Assembly (NCBI RefSeq): GCF_003367245.1
Contig: NZ_QRGR01000006.1
Span: 40,792 to 104,791 of the forward strand
Direction of reading: 5' to 3'
DNA from: Pontibacter diazotrophicus
GTDB taxonomy: Bacteria > Bacteroidota > Bacteroidia > Cytophagales > Hymenobacteraceae
Length of the DNA stretch: 64,000 bases
The position numbers and the translations under genes were made by a program. The notes beneath the pieces are model-generated. The model had not been told where the DNA came from and made no database searches. It saw only the letters and a program-made list of their open reading frames with translations. Positions 35,765 to 44,336 of this stretch are shown here, piece after piece (the first letter of the stretch is position 1; every line of letters begins with the position of its first letter).

Positions 35765-37276
35765 TTGAAGAAACCAACTATGCTTGCTATTGTCGGTGGT
35801 GGGGCTAACGGTGCTGCCACATTTATTCATCTAGTACTAAAACTAATCACCGAACCCATACAGGCCTGCGTCTCGCTGGTGCTGATTGAGAAAGATGAGG
35901 AATTCGGCCCCGGACTGGCCTACGGCACAGAAGAGCGGGGGCATATACTGAACACGGCTGCCGGACTGATGGGCATTTTTGCTGAGGAACCCATGCATTT
36001 TGTCACATGGCTGCAGCAAAACCAAAGTATGGTGCAGGAAAAATTTCCGGGTGTGGAAATACATGCCCATGCCTACGTGCCGCGCCGCCTGTATGGGCAG
36101 TATGTGAAAGACGTTTTAGAAGAATATGTGCAGCTGGCCCGGCAGCATGAGATGGACGTGAAGCTCCTTCGGGACGAAGCAGTAGATGCGGAAGTAGCCG
36201 AAGACAACGTAGTCTTAAAGCTGGAGTCTGGCGGTACAGTGGAAGCTGATGTGGCGGTGCTGGCAACCGGAACTCCCAAACCCAGTAATTTCACGCACCT
36301 CAGGTCATCACCGCATTATTTTGATTTCCCCTGGCCTGCACATCCTTTTCTAAAAACTATCCCGCGCGATGCAGCCGTGAGCATACTGGGCACCAGCCTG
36401 ACAGCCATTGACACGGTTGTGGCGTTCCTGGACCATGGGCATACAGGCAAACTGACGCTCTACTCCAGGCACGGATTGCTGCCACGCATACAGACCCCGT
36501 TTGACGTGTCGTTTGAGCGGGAAATCCTGACGCGCGAAAACATCCGCAAAATCATCCGGCAGAAGAAGCGGGCGCTGCGGGCAAAAGACCTGTTCCGCCT
36601 TTTTCAGGCAGAGGCCGAACGGGTGATGGGGAAGCAGGATGATTGGAAGAAATTCAACCGTGTAGACAAGCCGCACCTGGAGTTGTTGAAGTATGATGTT
36701 GAGGTGGCGAAGAAAGGGGAGAGCACTTTTCAGAACATCGCTTTCTCTACGCGTTACCTGGCCTTTCATGTCTGGAAGCTGCTTCCAGCTAAGGAAAGAG
36801 TGCTGTTTATGAAGTGGTTTGGCCCGCACTGGGATATTAATCGGCACGGCATGCCCCTGCAAAACGGGTATAAACTACTAAAGATGCTGGAGTCCGGGCA
36901 GCTAACCATTAAAGCCCATTCCAGTAATGTAGAGTGGAAGAAAGATGAAAAACTGTTTTATATGCACCTTGACGATGGGAAAGTTGACAAGGCCCCTTAC
37001 CTGATAAATGCCACCGGAACGGCTAAAAAAGTAAAGAATATGGAGGTCCCGCTCCTGCAGGAACTGCTCCGGAAAGCGCTCATTGTGCCGCACCAGGCAG
37101 GTGGCGTGCAGGCCGACCCGCATACCCTGCAACTGCACGTGCCAGACCACCCGGATGCACCGCTATATGGTGTAGGCCAGTTGCTTGTGGGGGAGCTTTT
37201 TGACACAAATTCTGTATGGTTTAACGTGGCCCGCATTGACTATATGACCACCGATATTCTTCGACGCATTTCTTAA
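35765..37276 (+). CDS. FAD/NAD(P)-binding protein (HI0933/NAD_binding_9-like)
   Basis: 503 aa from a TTG at 35765 (MKKPTMLAIVGGG); the ATG at 35780 inside the first beta strand is the alternative start. The Rossmann motif VGGGANGAATF is followed by VLIEKDEEFGPGLAYGTEERGHILNTAAG, characteristic of pfam13454-type proteins. A second nucleotide motif VSILGTSLTAIDTVV is at about 205-219 (counted from the TTG start), and the C-terminal SLINATGT-type sequence reads LINATGTAKKV. It is presumably a cytoplasmic flavin-dependent oxidoreductase of unknown substrate. It overlaps the following transporter gene by one base (TAATG), so the two are translationally coupled. Confidence 0.85.
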   Translation: MKKPTMLAIVGGGANGAATFIHLVLKLITEPIQACVSLVLIEKDEEFGPGLAYGTEERGHILNTAAGLMGIFAEEPMHFVTWLQQNQSMVQEKFPGVEIHAHAYVPRRLYGQYVKDVLEEYVQLARQHEMDVKLLRDEAVDAEVAEDNVVLKLESGGTVEADVAVLATGTPKPSNFTHLRSSPHYFDFPWPAHPFLKTIPRDAAVSILGTSLTAIDTVVAFLDHGHTGKLTLYSRHGLLPRIQTPFDVSFEREILTRENIRKIIRQKKRALRAKDLFRLFQAEAERVMGKQDDWKKFNRVDKPHLELLKYDVEVAKKGESTFQNIAFSTRYLAFHVWKLLPAKERVLFMKWFGPHWDINRHGMPLQNGYKLLKMLESGQLTIKAHSSNVEWKKDEKLFYMHLDDGKVDKAPYLINATGTAKKVKNMEVPLLQELLRKALIVPHQAGGVQADPHTLQLHVPDHPDAPLYGVGQLLVGELFDTNSVWFNVARIDYMTTDILRRIS

Positions 37277-38193
37277 TGGACATACTGAATAAACTCGTTT
37301 CTAATGTATTGCCGCTTTACGCATTTATTGGGGTAGGATATATAGCCAGCCGGTGGCTTGGGCTAAAGAGTAAGTTTGTTTCAGTAGTCCTGCTCTATGG
37401 GCTTATACCCTTGGTTATTTTTGATAATTTGGTGGAAGCAGACCTGATGCAGTTCGTAGTGGTGGCTGCCATTGTGTTTTTGATGTGCCTGCTGATGAGT
37501 ATACCTGGCTGGCTGACGCACAAGTACCTGGTTAAGGACTTCAACAAGTACCTGCTGTCCTGTGGGTTCTCTTACTTTAACATTGGCTGGTTTGGGATTC
37601 CGGTGGTGCTGGCCATCTTTGGTGAGGAGCGTTTGCCACTTATCATCAGCGCGTATATGGGCAACGTTTTTTATGGAAATACAATAGGATACTTCCTTGT
37701 TTCGCGCAGCAAAGAACTGCCTGTAAAAGAATCAGTAAAGAATGTGTTCATGATACCTGCTATTTATGCCTGCGTGGCGGCTATCATTGCCAACATAGCT
37801 GGTTTTGAAATGCCGGAGTCCCTGTCTCCCGTCATGGAAGGCGCCAGCTGGGTACTGTCGGCTTTAGGTATGGTCATGATAGGCATCGGGCTGTCGAAAG
37901 TCAACTTAAAAGAAACAGACTACAGGAAGTTCGGGAAAATAATCGGCGTGAGATATTTGGCGGCAGGTGTTATTATGGGGCTGCTGGTCTTAGGTGAGGC
38001 TGGCGTAATAGGGCAGCTGGAAGCAGAAGAACAGATGCTGCTTCTCATGCTTCCTGCTTTTCCTATTGCGGCGAATCTGGTGGTGTTTGCCTCTTTCCTG
38101 GAAACAGAGGAAAAGGAGGCTTCCTTGCTCGTATCCCTGACGTCTATTATTTCGCTTATCGTGGTTCCCATCGCTTCTTTGCTACTTTTCTAA
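37276..38193 (+). CDS. AEC-family (auxin efflux carrier-like) transporter
   Basis: 305 aa with about 10 membrane helices. The N-terminal LPLYAFIGVGYIASRWLGLKS and LLYGLIPLVIFDNL are typical of the AEC family. Mid-protein motifs SCGFSYFNIGWFGIPVVLAIFGEE and YMGNVFYGNTIGYFLVSR, and the late AFPIAANLVVFA, agree. It likely exports or imports small carboxylates across the inner membrane. Its ATG overlaps the stop of the FAD protein, which suggests that the flavoenzyme and the transporter act on the same compound (inference). Confidence 0.85.
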   Translation: MDILNKLVSNVLPLYAFIGVGYIASRWLGLKSKFVSVVLLYGLIPLVIFDNLVEADLMQFVVVAAIVFLMCLLMSIPGWLTHKYLVKDFNKYLLSCGFSYFNIGWFGIPVVLAIFGEERLPLIISAYMGNVFYGNTIGYFLVSRSKELPVKESVKNVFMIPAIYACVAAIIANIAGFEMPESLSPVMEGASWVLSALGMVMIGIGLSKVNLKETDYRKFGKIIGVRYLAAGVIMGLLVLGEAGVIGQLEAEEQMLLLMLPAFPIAANLVVFASFLETEEKEASLLVSLTSIISLIVVPIASLLLF

Positions 38194-38218
38194 CCGCCTT
38201 GCTTTATGGGGGGATGGT

Positions 38219-38461
38219 TTACCTTCTGGAAGCCTGCCTTTTCAGAGGCTCCAGCAAATAGCCCAGGCCATTTGTTTTGATCTCAAATAGAGTAGCGAGT
38301 TGCATTCCAAGTTTTCCGGGAGGAAACCCTTCGCGGTAAAACCATTCGAGGTAGGAGACAGGGAGGTTACATAGTACTGTATCCTTGTACTTGCCGAATG
38401 GCATTTTAACTTTTACAAGATCGACCAGAATGCTCGGGTCCGGTTGCGTGAAATCCGCCAT
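38219..38461 (-). CDS. DUF3820-family small protein
   Basis: 80 aa. The conserved pattern is complete: KMPFGKYKDTVLCNLPVSYLEWFYREGFPPGKLGMQL, then LFEIKTNGLGYLLEPL. It is presumed cytoplasmic, with no signal peptide. Function is unknown; members are often called putative quorum-sensing-regulated virulence factors on weak grounds. It converges with the AEC gene (25 bases apart) and follows the GNAT gene on the same strand by 37 bases, so it could be co-transcribed with it. Confidence 0.85.
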   Translation of the reverse strand: MADFTQPDPSILVDLVKVKMPFGKYKDTVLCNLPVSYLEWFYREGFPPGKLGMQLATLFEIKTNGLGYLLEPLKRQASRR

Positions 38462-38498
38462 AGTTTTTTGTTAATAGGAGAGGTGAAAGTTGCGGCTG

Positions 38499-38948
38499 TT
38501 ATGCTTTCATCATTTCGATGTGGTCAATGCCGTCTTCGTCATATACCTCGCTGCTTTGCACAAAGCCAAATGCGTTGTAAAATTTCTCTGCATAGAGCTG
38601 GGCCCCGATTTTAATAGGGCCGGTACCAAAGAGGGTATAACATTCCGCTATGGCTAACTCCATCAATTGCTTGCCAACACCGGTTCCTCTTACCTCTGAG
38701 ATGGTTACAATTCTGCCAATCGACATCTCCTTTGGGTAAGACACACCCGGAGGCACCAGGCGGGCATAGGCCACCAGCGCATCCTGGCTGTAGAGCAGCA
38801 GGTGGTGGCATTTTTGGTCTTTGTTATCCAGGTCCAGGAACACGCAGTTTTGCTCTACCACAAACACATCGCTCCGTAGCCGAAGCAAATCATACATTTC
38901 ATGCGGCGTAAGGTCATTAAAACCTTTGCATACTTTAGTAAGTGTCAT
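38499..38948 (-). CDS. ElaA-like GNAT N-acetyltransferase
   Basis: 149 aa from the ATG at 38948 (MTLTKVCKGFNDL). The longer frame upstream adds a basic segment without family similarity. ElaA blocks are present: LTPHEMYDLLRLRSDVFVVEQNCVFLDLDNKDQKCHHLL, YARLVPPGVSYPKEMSIGRIVTISEVRGTGVGKQLMELA (the acetyl-CoA-binding R-x-x-G-x-G reads RGTGVGK), and GAQLYAEKFYNAFGFV. It transfers acetyl from CoA to an unknown amine. A candidate -7 box TATCTTTG lies at 39035-39042. Confidence 0.88.
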   Translation of the reverse strand: MTLTKVCKGFNDLTPHEMYDLLRLRSDVFVVEQNCVFLDLDNKDQKCHHLLLYSQDALVAYARLVPPGVSYPKEMSIGRIVTISEVRGTGVGKQLMELAIAECYTLFGTGPIKIGAQLYAEKFYNAFGFVQSSEVYDEDGIDHIEMMKA

Positions 38949-39034
38949 TTGAATTGATTTCTTTCTCTGTCTTATATCTACCCAAATCAAGGCTGGTGCA
39001 ATGCTGCGCAATATCGCGCTAAAGCACGAAGTGG

Positions 39035-39042
39035 CAAAGATA
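39035..39042 (-). promoter_or_regulatory. Candidate -7 box TATCTTTG of the GNAT/DUF3820 pair
   Basis: It matches TAnnTTTG on the minus strand, 87 bases before the GNAT start. No -33 element is visible. Confidence 0.3.
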
Positions 39043-39185
39043 AATTAACTTTAGACGGATGAGAGTGCTTTTACAATAAAATCAGTAGTGAGTGAGTGGA
39101 TATTTTATAAAGAAAACTCCAGATTATGTGTTAGATTAGAGTTCTGTTATGTTTAATCTTACACTTCAACATCAACCGTCTTAAC

Positions 39186-39992
39186 ATGAACTATAAAAAG
39201 CTGAACCTGTTTGCCCTCTGCCTGCTGGTGCTGTGGGTAGTAAATGCCATGCCTGCCCTTAGCCAGGCTGCCAAGCCTAACCTTCAACAATTAAAAATCT
39301 TCCACCTGGAAAATAAAAGCCAGGAAGAACGGCTCGATAACTTCCTGCAGAACGCTTACCTGCCAGCCCTGCACCGTGCAGGCATCAGCCAAGTAGGTGT
39401 GTTCAAGCCAGCCGAGAACACTGATGCCAATGCGCCCGCTCCGACTGAGCAACTGGTTTATGTATTGATTCCATTCTCTTCTCCAGACCAGGCCTATACG
39501 CTGGATGCGACGCTGGCAAATGACAAGCAGTATACTGCTGCAGGAAAAGACTATATAGATGCTCCCCACAACAACCCGCTTTATAGCCACTTCGAGACGA
39601 TTTTGCTAGATGCTTTTGTCGGTATGAAGGGTGTAAGTGCGCCGAAACTGAAATCTGCGTCACAGGAAAGGATATACGAATTGCGCAGCTACGAAGCAGC
39701 CACCGAAAAACTGCACCAGAACAAAGTGGACATGTTCAACAAAGGGGAGATCCAGCTTTTTGACCGGCTGGGCTTTAATGCTGTTTTCTACGGGCGTGTG
39801 CTAGCCGGTAGTAAAATGCCGAATCTTATGTACATGACTACTTTTGAGAACATGGCAGAGCGTGATAAGAAATGGAAGGCTTTTGGAGCAGACCCGGAGT
39901 GGAAAAAGATGAGTGCCATGCCGGAATATGCAAACAATGTATCACATGCTGATATCTACCTGCTGCACCCAACTGAATATTCTGATATTTAA
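39186..39992 (+). CDS. Exported NIPSNAP-family protein
   Basis: 268 aa with a signal peptide (MNYKKLNLFALCLLVLWVVNAMPALSQ), so it is periplasmic. It holds two ferredoxin-like ABM/NIPSNAP units. The C-terminal one is canonical: ERIYELRSYEAATEKLHQNKVDMFNKGEIQLFDRLGFNAVFYGRVLAGSKMPNLMYMTTFENMAERDKKWKAFGADPEWKKM. The N-terminal one (about 35-145) is more diverged. Function is unknown; exported NIPSNAP proteins often sit beside glucose or gluconate metabolism genes in Bacteroidota. It is monocistronic and ends at a terminator shared with the convergent isomerase gene. Confidence 0.88.
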   Translation: MNYKKLNLFALCLLVLWVVNAMPALSQAAKPNLQQLKIFHLENKSQEERLDNFLQNAYLPALHRAGISQVGVFKPAENTDANAPAPTEQLVYVLIPFSSPDQAYTLDATLANDKQYTAAGKDYIDAPHNNPLYSHFETILLDAFVGMKGVSAPKLKSASQERIYELRSYEAATEKLHQNKVDMFNKGEIQLFDRLGFNAVFYGRVLAGSKMPNLMYMTTFENMAERDKKWKAFGADPEWKKMSAMPEYANNVSHADIYLLHPTEYSDI

Positions 39993-40042
39993 ATAGCTTG
40001 TGCTGCTGCATCAGAAGATGTAGTACTTTAGGTATGAACGTT

Positions 40043-40075
40043 AAAACCCTGGCCTCTTCTCAAGGTCAGGGTTTT
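40043..40075 (+). terminator. Bidirectional terminator between convergent genes
   Basis: A 12-13 bp stem (40043-40055 with 40063-40075, one G-T pair) followed by eight T residues on the plus strand. It also lies behind the minus-strand isomerase gene. Confidence 0.8.
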
Positions 40076-40110
40076 TTTTGCTCATTCTCAGCAGGAAGTT
40101 AATTCAACTT

Positions 40111-40956
40111 TTATATGCTCATTTTTTGAAGGTACTGGTAATTATGTTTCACACTATCCATGGCGGCACCAGCATATTCTTCCTGCTCCACAAAGAAATA
40201 CTTCATTCCTGATTTTTCCGCGTTCTGCATCATCCGCTTAATGTCGATGGCGCCCTTACCAAATTCGGTGCTTTCCCTTTTGGTTTTGTCCATGTCTTTC
40301 AGGTGCCAGAGCGGGAAGCGGCCCGGGTACTTATCAAAGTAAGTAATCGGGTCATTTCCGGTTAAGATAACCCAGCCCAGATCGAGTTCCATTTTCACCA
40401 ATTCAGGGTCTGTCTCATCTAGGAGTATGTCGTACAGTACCTGCCCATTTTCTTTTTCGAACTCGTATTCGTGGTTGTGGTAGCCGAATATGATACCGGA
40501 CTTTTTACAGTCTTCGGCAGCTTTAGAGAAAATATCTGCCACATGCTTGTAATTGGAAACTGTTTGCCCTCTTGAAGGAAGGGAGGAGCAGATAAGGTAG
40601 TCCTGGCCTGTTTCTGCGGCGGCGGCTACTGTGCGCTCCCAGTCTTTGTCAATGCCCACGTGGCCGCTTCGCAGTGTCATGCCCAAGTCTTCTGTTATCT
40701 TTTTTATCTCTTTTGGCTGCAGGCCATAGTACAACCCTTTTTCGCTGCGTGCCGACTCAAGTTCTTTGTAGCCGATTTGGGCAAGTTGTTTTAGCGTACC
40801 CACTGCGTCAGCAAGCATTTCATTGCGAACAGTATACAGCTGTATACCCACATTATTTACCTTGGCTGTGCCTTTGCCGGCGGCTAAATTTGGAAGAAGG
40901 AGCGCACCAAGTGCCATTGCGCCTGAGCTTTTTAAAAAATCACGTCTTGTGTTCAT
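40111..40956 (-). CDS. Exported sugar phosphate isomerase/epimerase (TIM barrel, AP_endonuc_2)
   Basis: 281 aa. The N-terminus MNTRRDFLKSSGAMALGALLLPNLAAG is a Tat signal (RRDFLK), so it is exported folded. The xylose-isomerase-like TIM barrel begins GIQLYTVRNEML, and shows GYKELESARSEKG, metal-site HNHEYEF (E-x and H-x around 160-170), MELDLGWVILTGNDPITYF, and LWHLKDMDKTKRES. Such proteins in Bacteroidota are linked to inositol or keto-sugar metabolism, but the substrate is not determined. It is preceded by the propeller gene on the same strand, 107 bases away, so the two could be co-transcribed. Confidence 0.88.
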   Translation of the reverse strand: MNTRRDFLKSSGAMALGALLLPNLAAGKGTAKVNNVGIQLYTVRNEMLADAVGTLKQLAQIGYKELESARSEKGLYYGLQPKEIKKITEDLGMTLRSGHVGIDKDWERTVAAAAETGQDYLICSSLPSRGQTVSNYKHVADIFSKAAEDCKKSGIIFGYHNHEYEFEKENGQVLYDILLDETDPELVKMELDLGWVILTGNDPITYFDKYPGRFPLWHLKDMDKTKRESTEFGKGAIDIKRMMQNAEKSGMKYFFVEQEEYAGAAMDSVKHNYQYLQKMSI

Positions 40957-41063
40957 GTAGGTTTTGTTTAGAATCTCTTATAGTATTGCCTGAAACAGTT
41001 CCTGATTACCGGATGAATCAAAAGGAAAAGGGGAACTGAGCGTATATTTTCCGAAGCACCATA

Positions 41064-42593
41064 TTATTTAGCCTGTTCCTCAACTGATGCTGAGTTACTG
41101 ATGAAAGCCACCTTTTTACTGTCTGGAGACCAGGAGGGTGTGTTGATACTGCCCTGGCCGCCATACACATAGGCTATTACCTTAGGCTCTCCGCCGCTAA
41201 CCGACATCATGCGCAGGTACACGTGCTTGTAGAACGGATGGTCCCCGGGCTCCACTTCCTCTTTCAGGAAGGAGAGGAACACAATAGACTTGCCATCCGG
41301 TGAAATATGCGGGAACCAGTCATGGAACTCGCCATCGGTGACAGCTTCCTGCTCGCTGCCGTCTGCTTTCATGCGCCATATCTGCATAGGGCCGTTGCGG
41401 TTAGAGTTGAAGTAAATGTACTTACCGTCCGGAGTATATTCTGAGCCATCGTCGAGGCCTTTGGCATTGGTCAGATTCTTTTCCTTACCACCTTTGGCGG
41501 GTACGGTATATATATCCCACTCTCCGTTTCGTTCTGCTGTATAAATAAGCGTTTTGCCGTCCGGGGACCAACTGTGCAGGTAAGAGGGGCCTCTAGGCGT
41601 AACCTGTTTCGGTGTTCCGCCTGTTACCGGCACAGTATAGATGATGGAGCCGCCCAATTCCTCCACGCCACTGCTCAGGCCCAGCATCTTCCCGTCGAAA
41701 GACAGTACGTGGTCGTTGTTGTTGTTGGTAACCTGGCCGGTGTTCAGCTTTTTCGGCTGGCGCGTGGCTAAATCAAATGTATATATCAGGCCATCGGAGT
41801 TGTAGATGAGGGTTTTGCCATCAGGGGTCCAGTTCGGGGCCTGCAACGACTTTGGAGAGGTATAGATGATCTCGCGGTCGCCGGTGTTCACATCAAGTAT
41901 CTCCAGGTTGCTGCCCAGATACTGCCGATACTGCACGAGGTCATCCGGGGCAGGCACTGAAATGCGCACGTCACTAAAAATCCCCTTCTCCAGCACATCT
42001 TGGTTATGGGAGCCCACAAACAGCCCGACATACACTTCATTGCCTAAATCAATATTGCGTACTTCCTCCGTCACAAATGGCTCACCGAATTTAGCAACGC
42101 GCATGGTATAGGTGTTGCCTTTTCTTTCCAGTTGAATCACATCTGCGCCTGTCAGGTCAGCGCGTATTTCCTTGGTACTATCACCTTTTGCCTCGCGGTA
42201 TTGCAGCGCTGTAAGGCCGTCGCCATGTACCACGGCGTTGACGTGGGGTGAATTTCCCTCCAGGTTAGCGCGCACCATCCAGCCCACTTTCCGGTGTGGG
42301 TCTACGCCCTCACCTACAAACTTGGCGCGGGTGTAGAGGATGAAGTCGCCGGACATACGTTTCCATAGATAATGAAACTCGTCCTTTTCGAACCAGATGT
42401 TATAACCGGAACCTGCTACCTCGTAATGCTGTGTCTTTGGGTTATAGGTGGCGGAGCCGGGCTTCCGCACCTGGCCAATATCCGTACTGCCTTCAAACAC
42501 ACCTATCTGTTGCTGCTGGGAGAAAGCAGGAAAGGAAAGAATGACTAATAACCCAACACAAAATAGGATTGTGCTCCACGTCGTATGCATCAT
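41064..42593 (-). CDS. Secreted TolB-like beta-propeller protein with N-terminal lectin-like domain
   Basis: 509 aa with a signal peptide (ending FPAFSQQQQ). Residues about 25-205 form a DUF1349/concanavalin-like sandwich (FEGSTDIGQVRKPGSATYNP, DFILYTRAKFVGEG, KVGWMVRANL, VYVGLFVGSHNQD). Residues 225-500 contain PD40/TolB propeller repeats: APNWTPDGKTLIYNSDG, HSWSPDGKTLIYTAERNGEWDIY, YTPDGKYIYFNSNRNGPMQIW, ISPDGKSIVFLSFLKEE and PSWSPDSKKVAFISN. It lies in the periplasm or outer membrane. It may bind polysaccharide; no catalytic residues were recognised. It probably precedes the isomerase in an operon. Confidence 0.85.
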   Translation of the reverse strand: MMHTTWSTILFCVGLLVILSFPAFSQQQQIGVFEGSTDIGQVRKPGSATYNPKTQHYEVAGSGYNIWFEKDEFHYLWKRMSGDFILYTRAKFVGEGVDPHRKVGWMVRANLEGNSPHVNAVVHGDGLTALQYREAKGDSTKEIRADLTGADVIQLERKGNTYTMRVAKFGEPFVTEEVRNIDLGNEVYVGLFVGSHNQDVLEKGIFSDVRISVPAPDDLVQYRQYLGSNLEILDVNTGDREIIYTSPKSLQAPNWTPDGKTLIYNSDGLIYTFDLATRQPKKLNTGQVTNNNNDHVLSFDGKMLGLSSGVEELGGSIIYTVPVTGGTPKQVTPRGPSYLHSWSPDGKTLIYTAERNGEWDIYTVPAKGGKEKNLTNAKGLDDGSEYTPDGKYIYFNSNRNGPMQIWRMKADGSEQEAVTDGEFHDWFPHISPDGKSIVFLSFLKEEVEPGDHPFYKHVYLRMMSVSGGEPKVIAYVYGGQGSINTPSWSPDSKKVAFISNSASVEEQAK

Positions 42594-42699
42594 TCTATAG
42601 TGGTTTTAAAAAGTGATTACTCATTGATTTATTAATATAAGTAGAATCTTTTTAGGATTCTAAAAATCAGTTTATTAATTCTGGGCATAAGGCATCAGC

Positions 42700-42851
42700 A
42701 GTCCCGCCGGGACGACCTGTTGGTAGCCTCATTTTAGCAATTCCCTTAGCTCCGGAGGAGCGGCCTGTAAATATATTTTAACCATGCCGCTCCTCTGGAG
42801 CTACAGGGGCAATCAGAATAAGAACTAGCAACAGGTCGTCCCGCTGGGACT
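42700..42851. repeat. Nested inverted-repeat element (about 152 bp)
   Basis: The outer arms 42700-42722 and 42829-42851 pair over 23 bp with one mismatch (GTCCCGCCGGGACGACCTGT / ACAGGTCGTCCCGCTGGGAC). Inside lies a second imperfect pair, about 42743-42766 with 42785-42806, built on AGCTCCGGAGGAGCGGC / GCCGCTCCTCTGGAGCT. No coding frame is present. The organisation is typical of a MITE- or REP-like repeat. Confidence 0.75.
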
Positions 42852-42882
42852 AAAAAGATGAAGGAGCACTGTGTGAGCGCTA

Positions 42883-42974
42883 TTTCGGACAACCTTAGAA
42901 TCATGTTAGGAAGCGGTATTTACGGAGGCAAGGATGTCCTTCAGCAGGTACCTCTCAAGTAGGACTGTCCGAAA
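42883..42974. repeat. Short inverted repeat TTTCGGACA / TGTCCGAAA flanking 74 bases
   Basis: Exact 9-bp arms at 42883-42891 and 42966-42974. Being so close to the nested element it could mark the ends of a second small mobile repeat. Confidence 0.5.
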
Positions 42975-43154
42975 GAGCAGGCAGTAGAAATATTTGCAGC
43001 ATAGTCTGTCGGCTTATGACCAGGACAGGTATCAGCGGCGAATTGTAGCTTCAGCGTGAGCCTGAAAATCTACTACTCCCTCTGAGGTAGAAACCTGCTT
43101 TTGAATAGGAAAACACAATATCCGCTAAAGCTATATAGATACAAACCTATAGCA

Positions 43155-43192
43155 ACAGCACGGCCTCTGGTGAAAACCGGAGGCCGTGCTGT
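43155..43192 (-). terminator. Hairpin, probable terminator of the aldo/keto reductase gene
   Basis: A 13-bp GC-rich stem (43155-43167 with 43180-43192) 25 bases beyond the stop codon on the minus strand. The T-tract is weak, so this rests on the stem alone. Confidence 0.6.
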
Positions 43193-43216
43193 CATTCTAT
43201 CTTAATTTCCCAAAGC

Positions 43217-44188
43217 TTACTGCGACCACTCCGTTGGCTCGCGGTCCCAGCGGTGCTGTTTCAGCTCATCCAGCAGGTCTTTGGGTAAGCCTTTGCCATC
43301 GCTGGCACTGAGGTTGGACTTTACATGGGGTGCCTTGCGCATACCCGGAATAGTGGTGCTCACATCCGGATTGCTCAAAATAAACCGAAGTGCCATTTCC
43401 GGCATTGTCATACCTTGGGGCACCAGTGGTTTCAGGCGGTCAGCGTGCTCTACACTGGAATTCAGGTTCTCCGGCACAAAATAGGTGCTGCGCCAGTCTT
43501 CTTCCGGGAAAGTGGTTTCTTTTGTAAATGTTCCGGTCAGGGTACCTTCATCAAAGGGTACACGAGCAATCGTGGCAATGTCCAGTTCCCTGCAAAGCGG
43601 GAACAGTGTGTCTTCGGGTGCTTGGTCAAAGATGTTGTATATGACCTGTACGCTGCTGATGTGGCCGGTGCGCAGGGTATTCTGTACATTTTCAGGCTCC
43701 CAGCGGTTTACGCTCACGCCCATATGTTGGATCTTGCCGTCTGCTTTCAGTTTCTCCACCGCCCGCTGCCATTCCTCATTCTCAGCCCAGCTATCTTCCC
43801 ACACATGAAACTGCTGCAGGTCGATAGTTTCCACGCCGAGGTTTTTGAGGCTCTTTTCAGTGTATTCTATGATATGATCTGCCGGGAAACAATCCTCCAG
43901 TTTATAATCTGGCTTAGATGGCCATTTCATGTTTTTGGGCGGTATTTTGGTGGCCACGTACAGCCGCTGGTCCGGGTGGCGCTTTAGCAGGCGACCTAAA
44001 ATTTCTTCGCTTTTGCCGGCGCCGTAGCCCCAGGCGGTGTCAAAAAAGTTGCAGCCGCCTTCCACGGCAATATCCAAGGAGCGGTCTGATTGCTCGTCGT
44101 CAGAGTTCGTCCATCCTGCCATACCCCACATGCCATACCCGATTTCGCTTACGTTCCAGCCCGTGCGGCCAAATCTTCTATATTCCAT
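43217..44188 (-). CDS. Aldo/keto reductase
   Basis: 323 aa from the ATG at 44188 (MEYRRFGRTGWNVSEIGYG); the longer open frame upstream has no family similarity. The catalytic tetrad is visible: Asp50 and Tyr55 in FFDTAWGYG, Lys81 in VATKIPP, and His128 in QQFHVW. It reduces aldehydes or ketones with NADPH in the cytoplasm, in a (beta/alpha)8 barrel. It lies between the inverted-repeat region and the GH13 gene; it is separated from the latter by 148 bases and a 20-bp palindrome, so it may have its own promoter. It belongs to a large family; the substrate is not predictable. Confidence 0.92.
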   Translation of the reverse strand: MEYRRFGRTGWNVSEIGYGMWGMAGWTNSDDEQSDRSLDIAVEGGCNFFDTAWGYGAGKSEEILGRLLKRHPDQRLYVATKIPPKNMKWPSKPDYKLEDCFPADHIIEYTEKSLKNLGVETIDLQQFHVWEDSWAENEEWQRAVEKLKADGKIQHMGVSVNRWEPENVQNTLRTGHISSVQVIYNIFDQAPEDTLFPLCRELDIATIARVPFDEGTLTGTFTKETTFPEEDWRSTYFVPENLNSSVEHADRLKPLVPQGMTMPEMALRFILSNPDVSTTIPGMRKAPHVKSNLSASDGKGLPKDLLDELKQHRWDREPTEWSQ

Positions 44189-44250
44189 AGTTGTCGTTAA
44201 AATGTAAAAAGTAAATATAAGAAAAGCCTGTTGTATGTAAGAGGCTCTGT

Positions 44251-44270
44251 CAGAACATACGCATGTTCTG
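44251..44270. promoter_or_regulatory. Palindrome CAGAACAT-n4-ATGTTCTG upstream of the reductase
   Basis: Exact 8-bp arms with a 4-base spacer, 63 bases before the start of the aldo/keto reductase. The size and symmetry fit a dimeric repressor operator. It resembles a SOS/LexA-type box only loosely. Confidence 0.4.
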
Positions 44271-44336
44271 CCTGTGCGGACAAAGCCGGGCGAGGCCATC
44301 TGTAGAGATATCGAACTTTGATCATTTTCCCCTTTA

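Larger units (their letters stand above)
42594..43216. other. Gene-free region with nested inverted repeats
   Basis: 623 bases with no supportable gene, dominated by the inverted repeats listed separately at 42700-42974. The remainder up to 43140 shows nothing recognisable. Confidence 0.6.

Noticed and set aside
42700..42974. Nested repeats taken as a terminator of the propeller gene
   Set aside because: The propeller gene is transcribed away from the region, so these lie upstream of it. The outer arms also lack a T-run in the useful direction, and the size and nesting fit a repeat element better.
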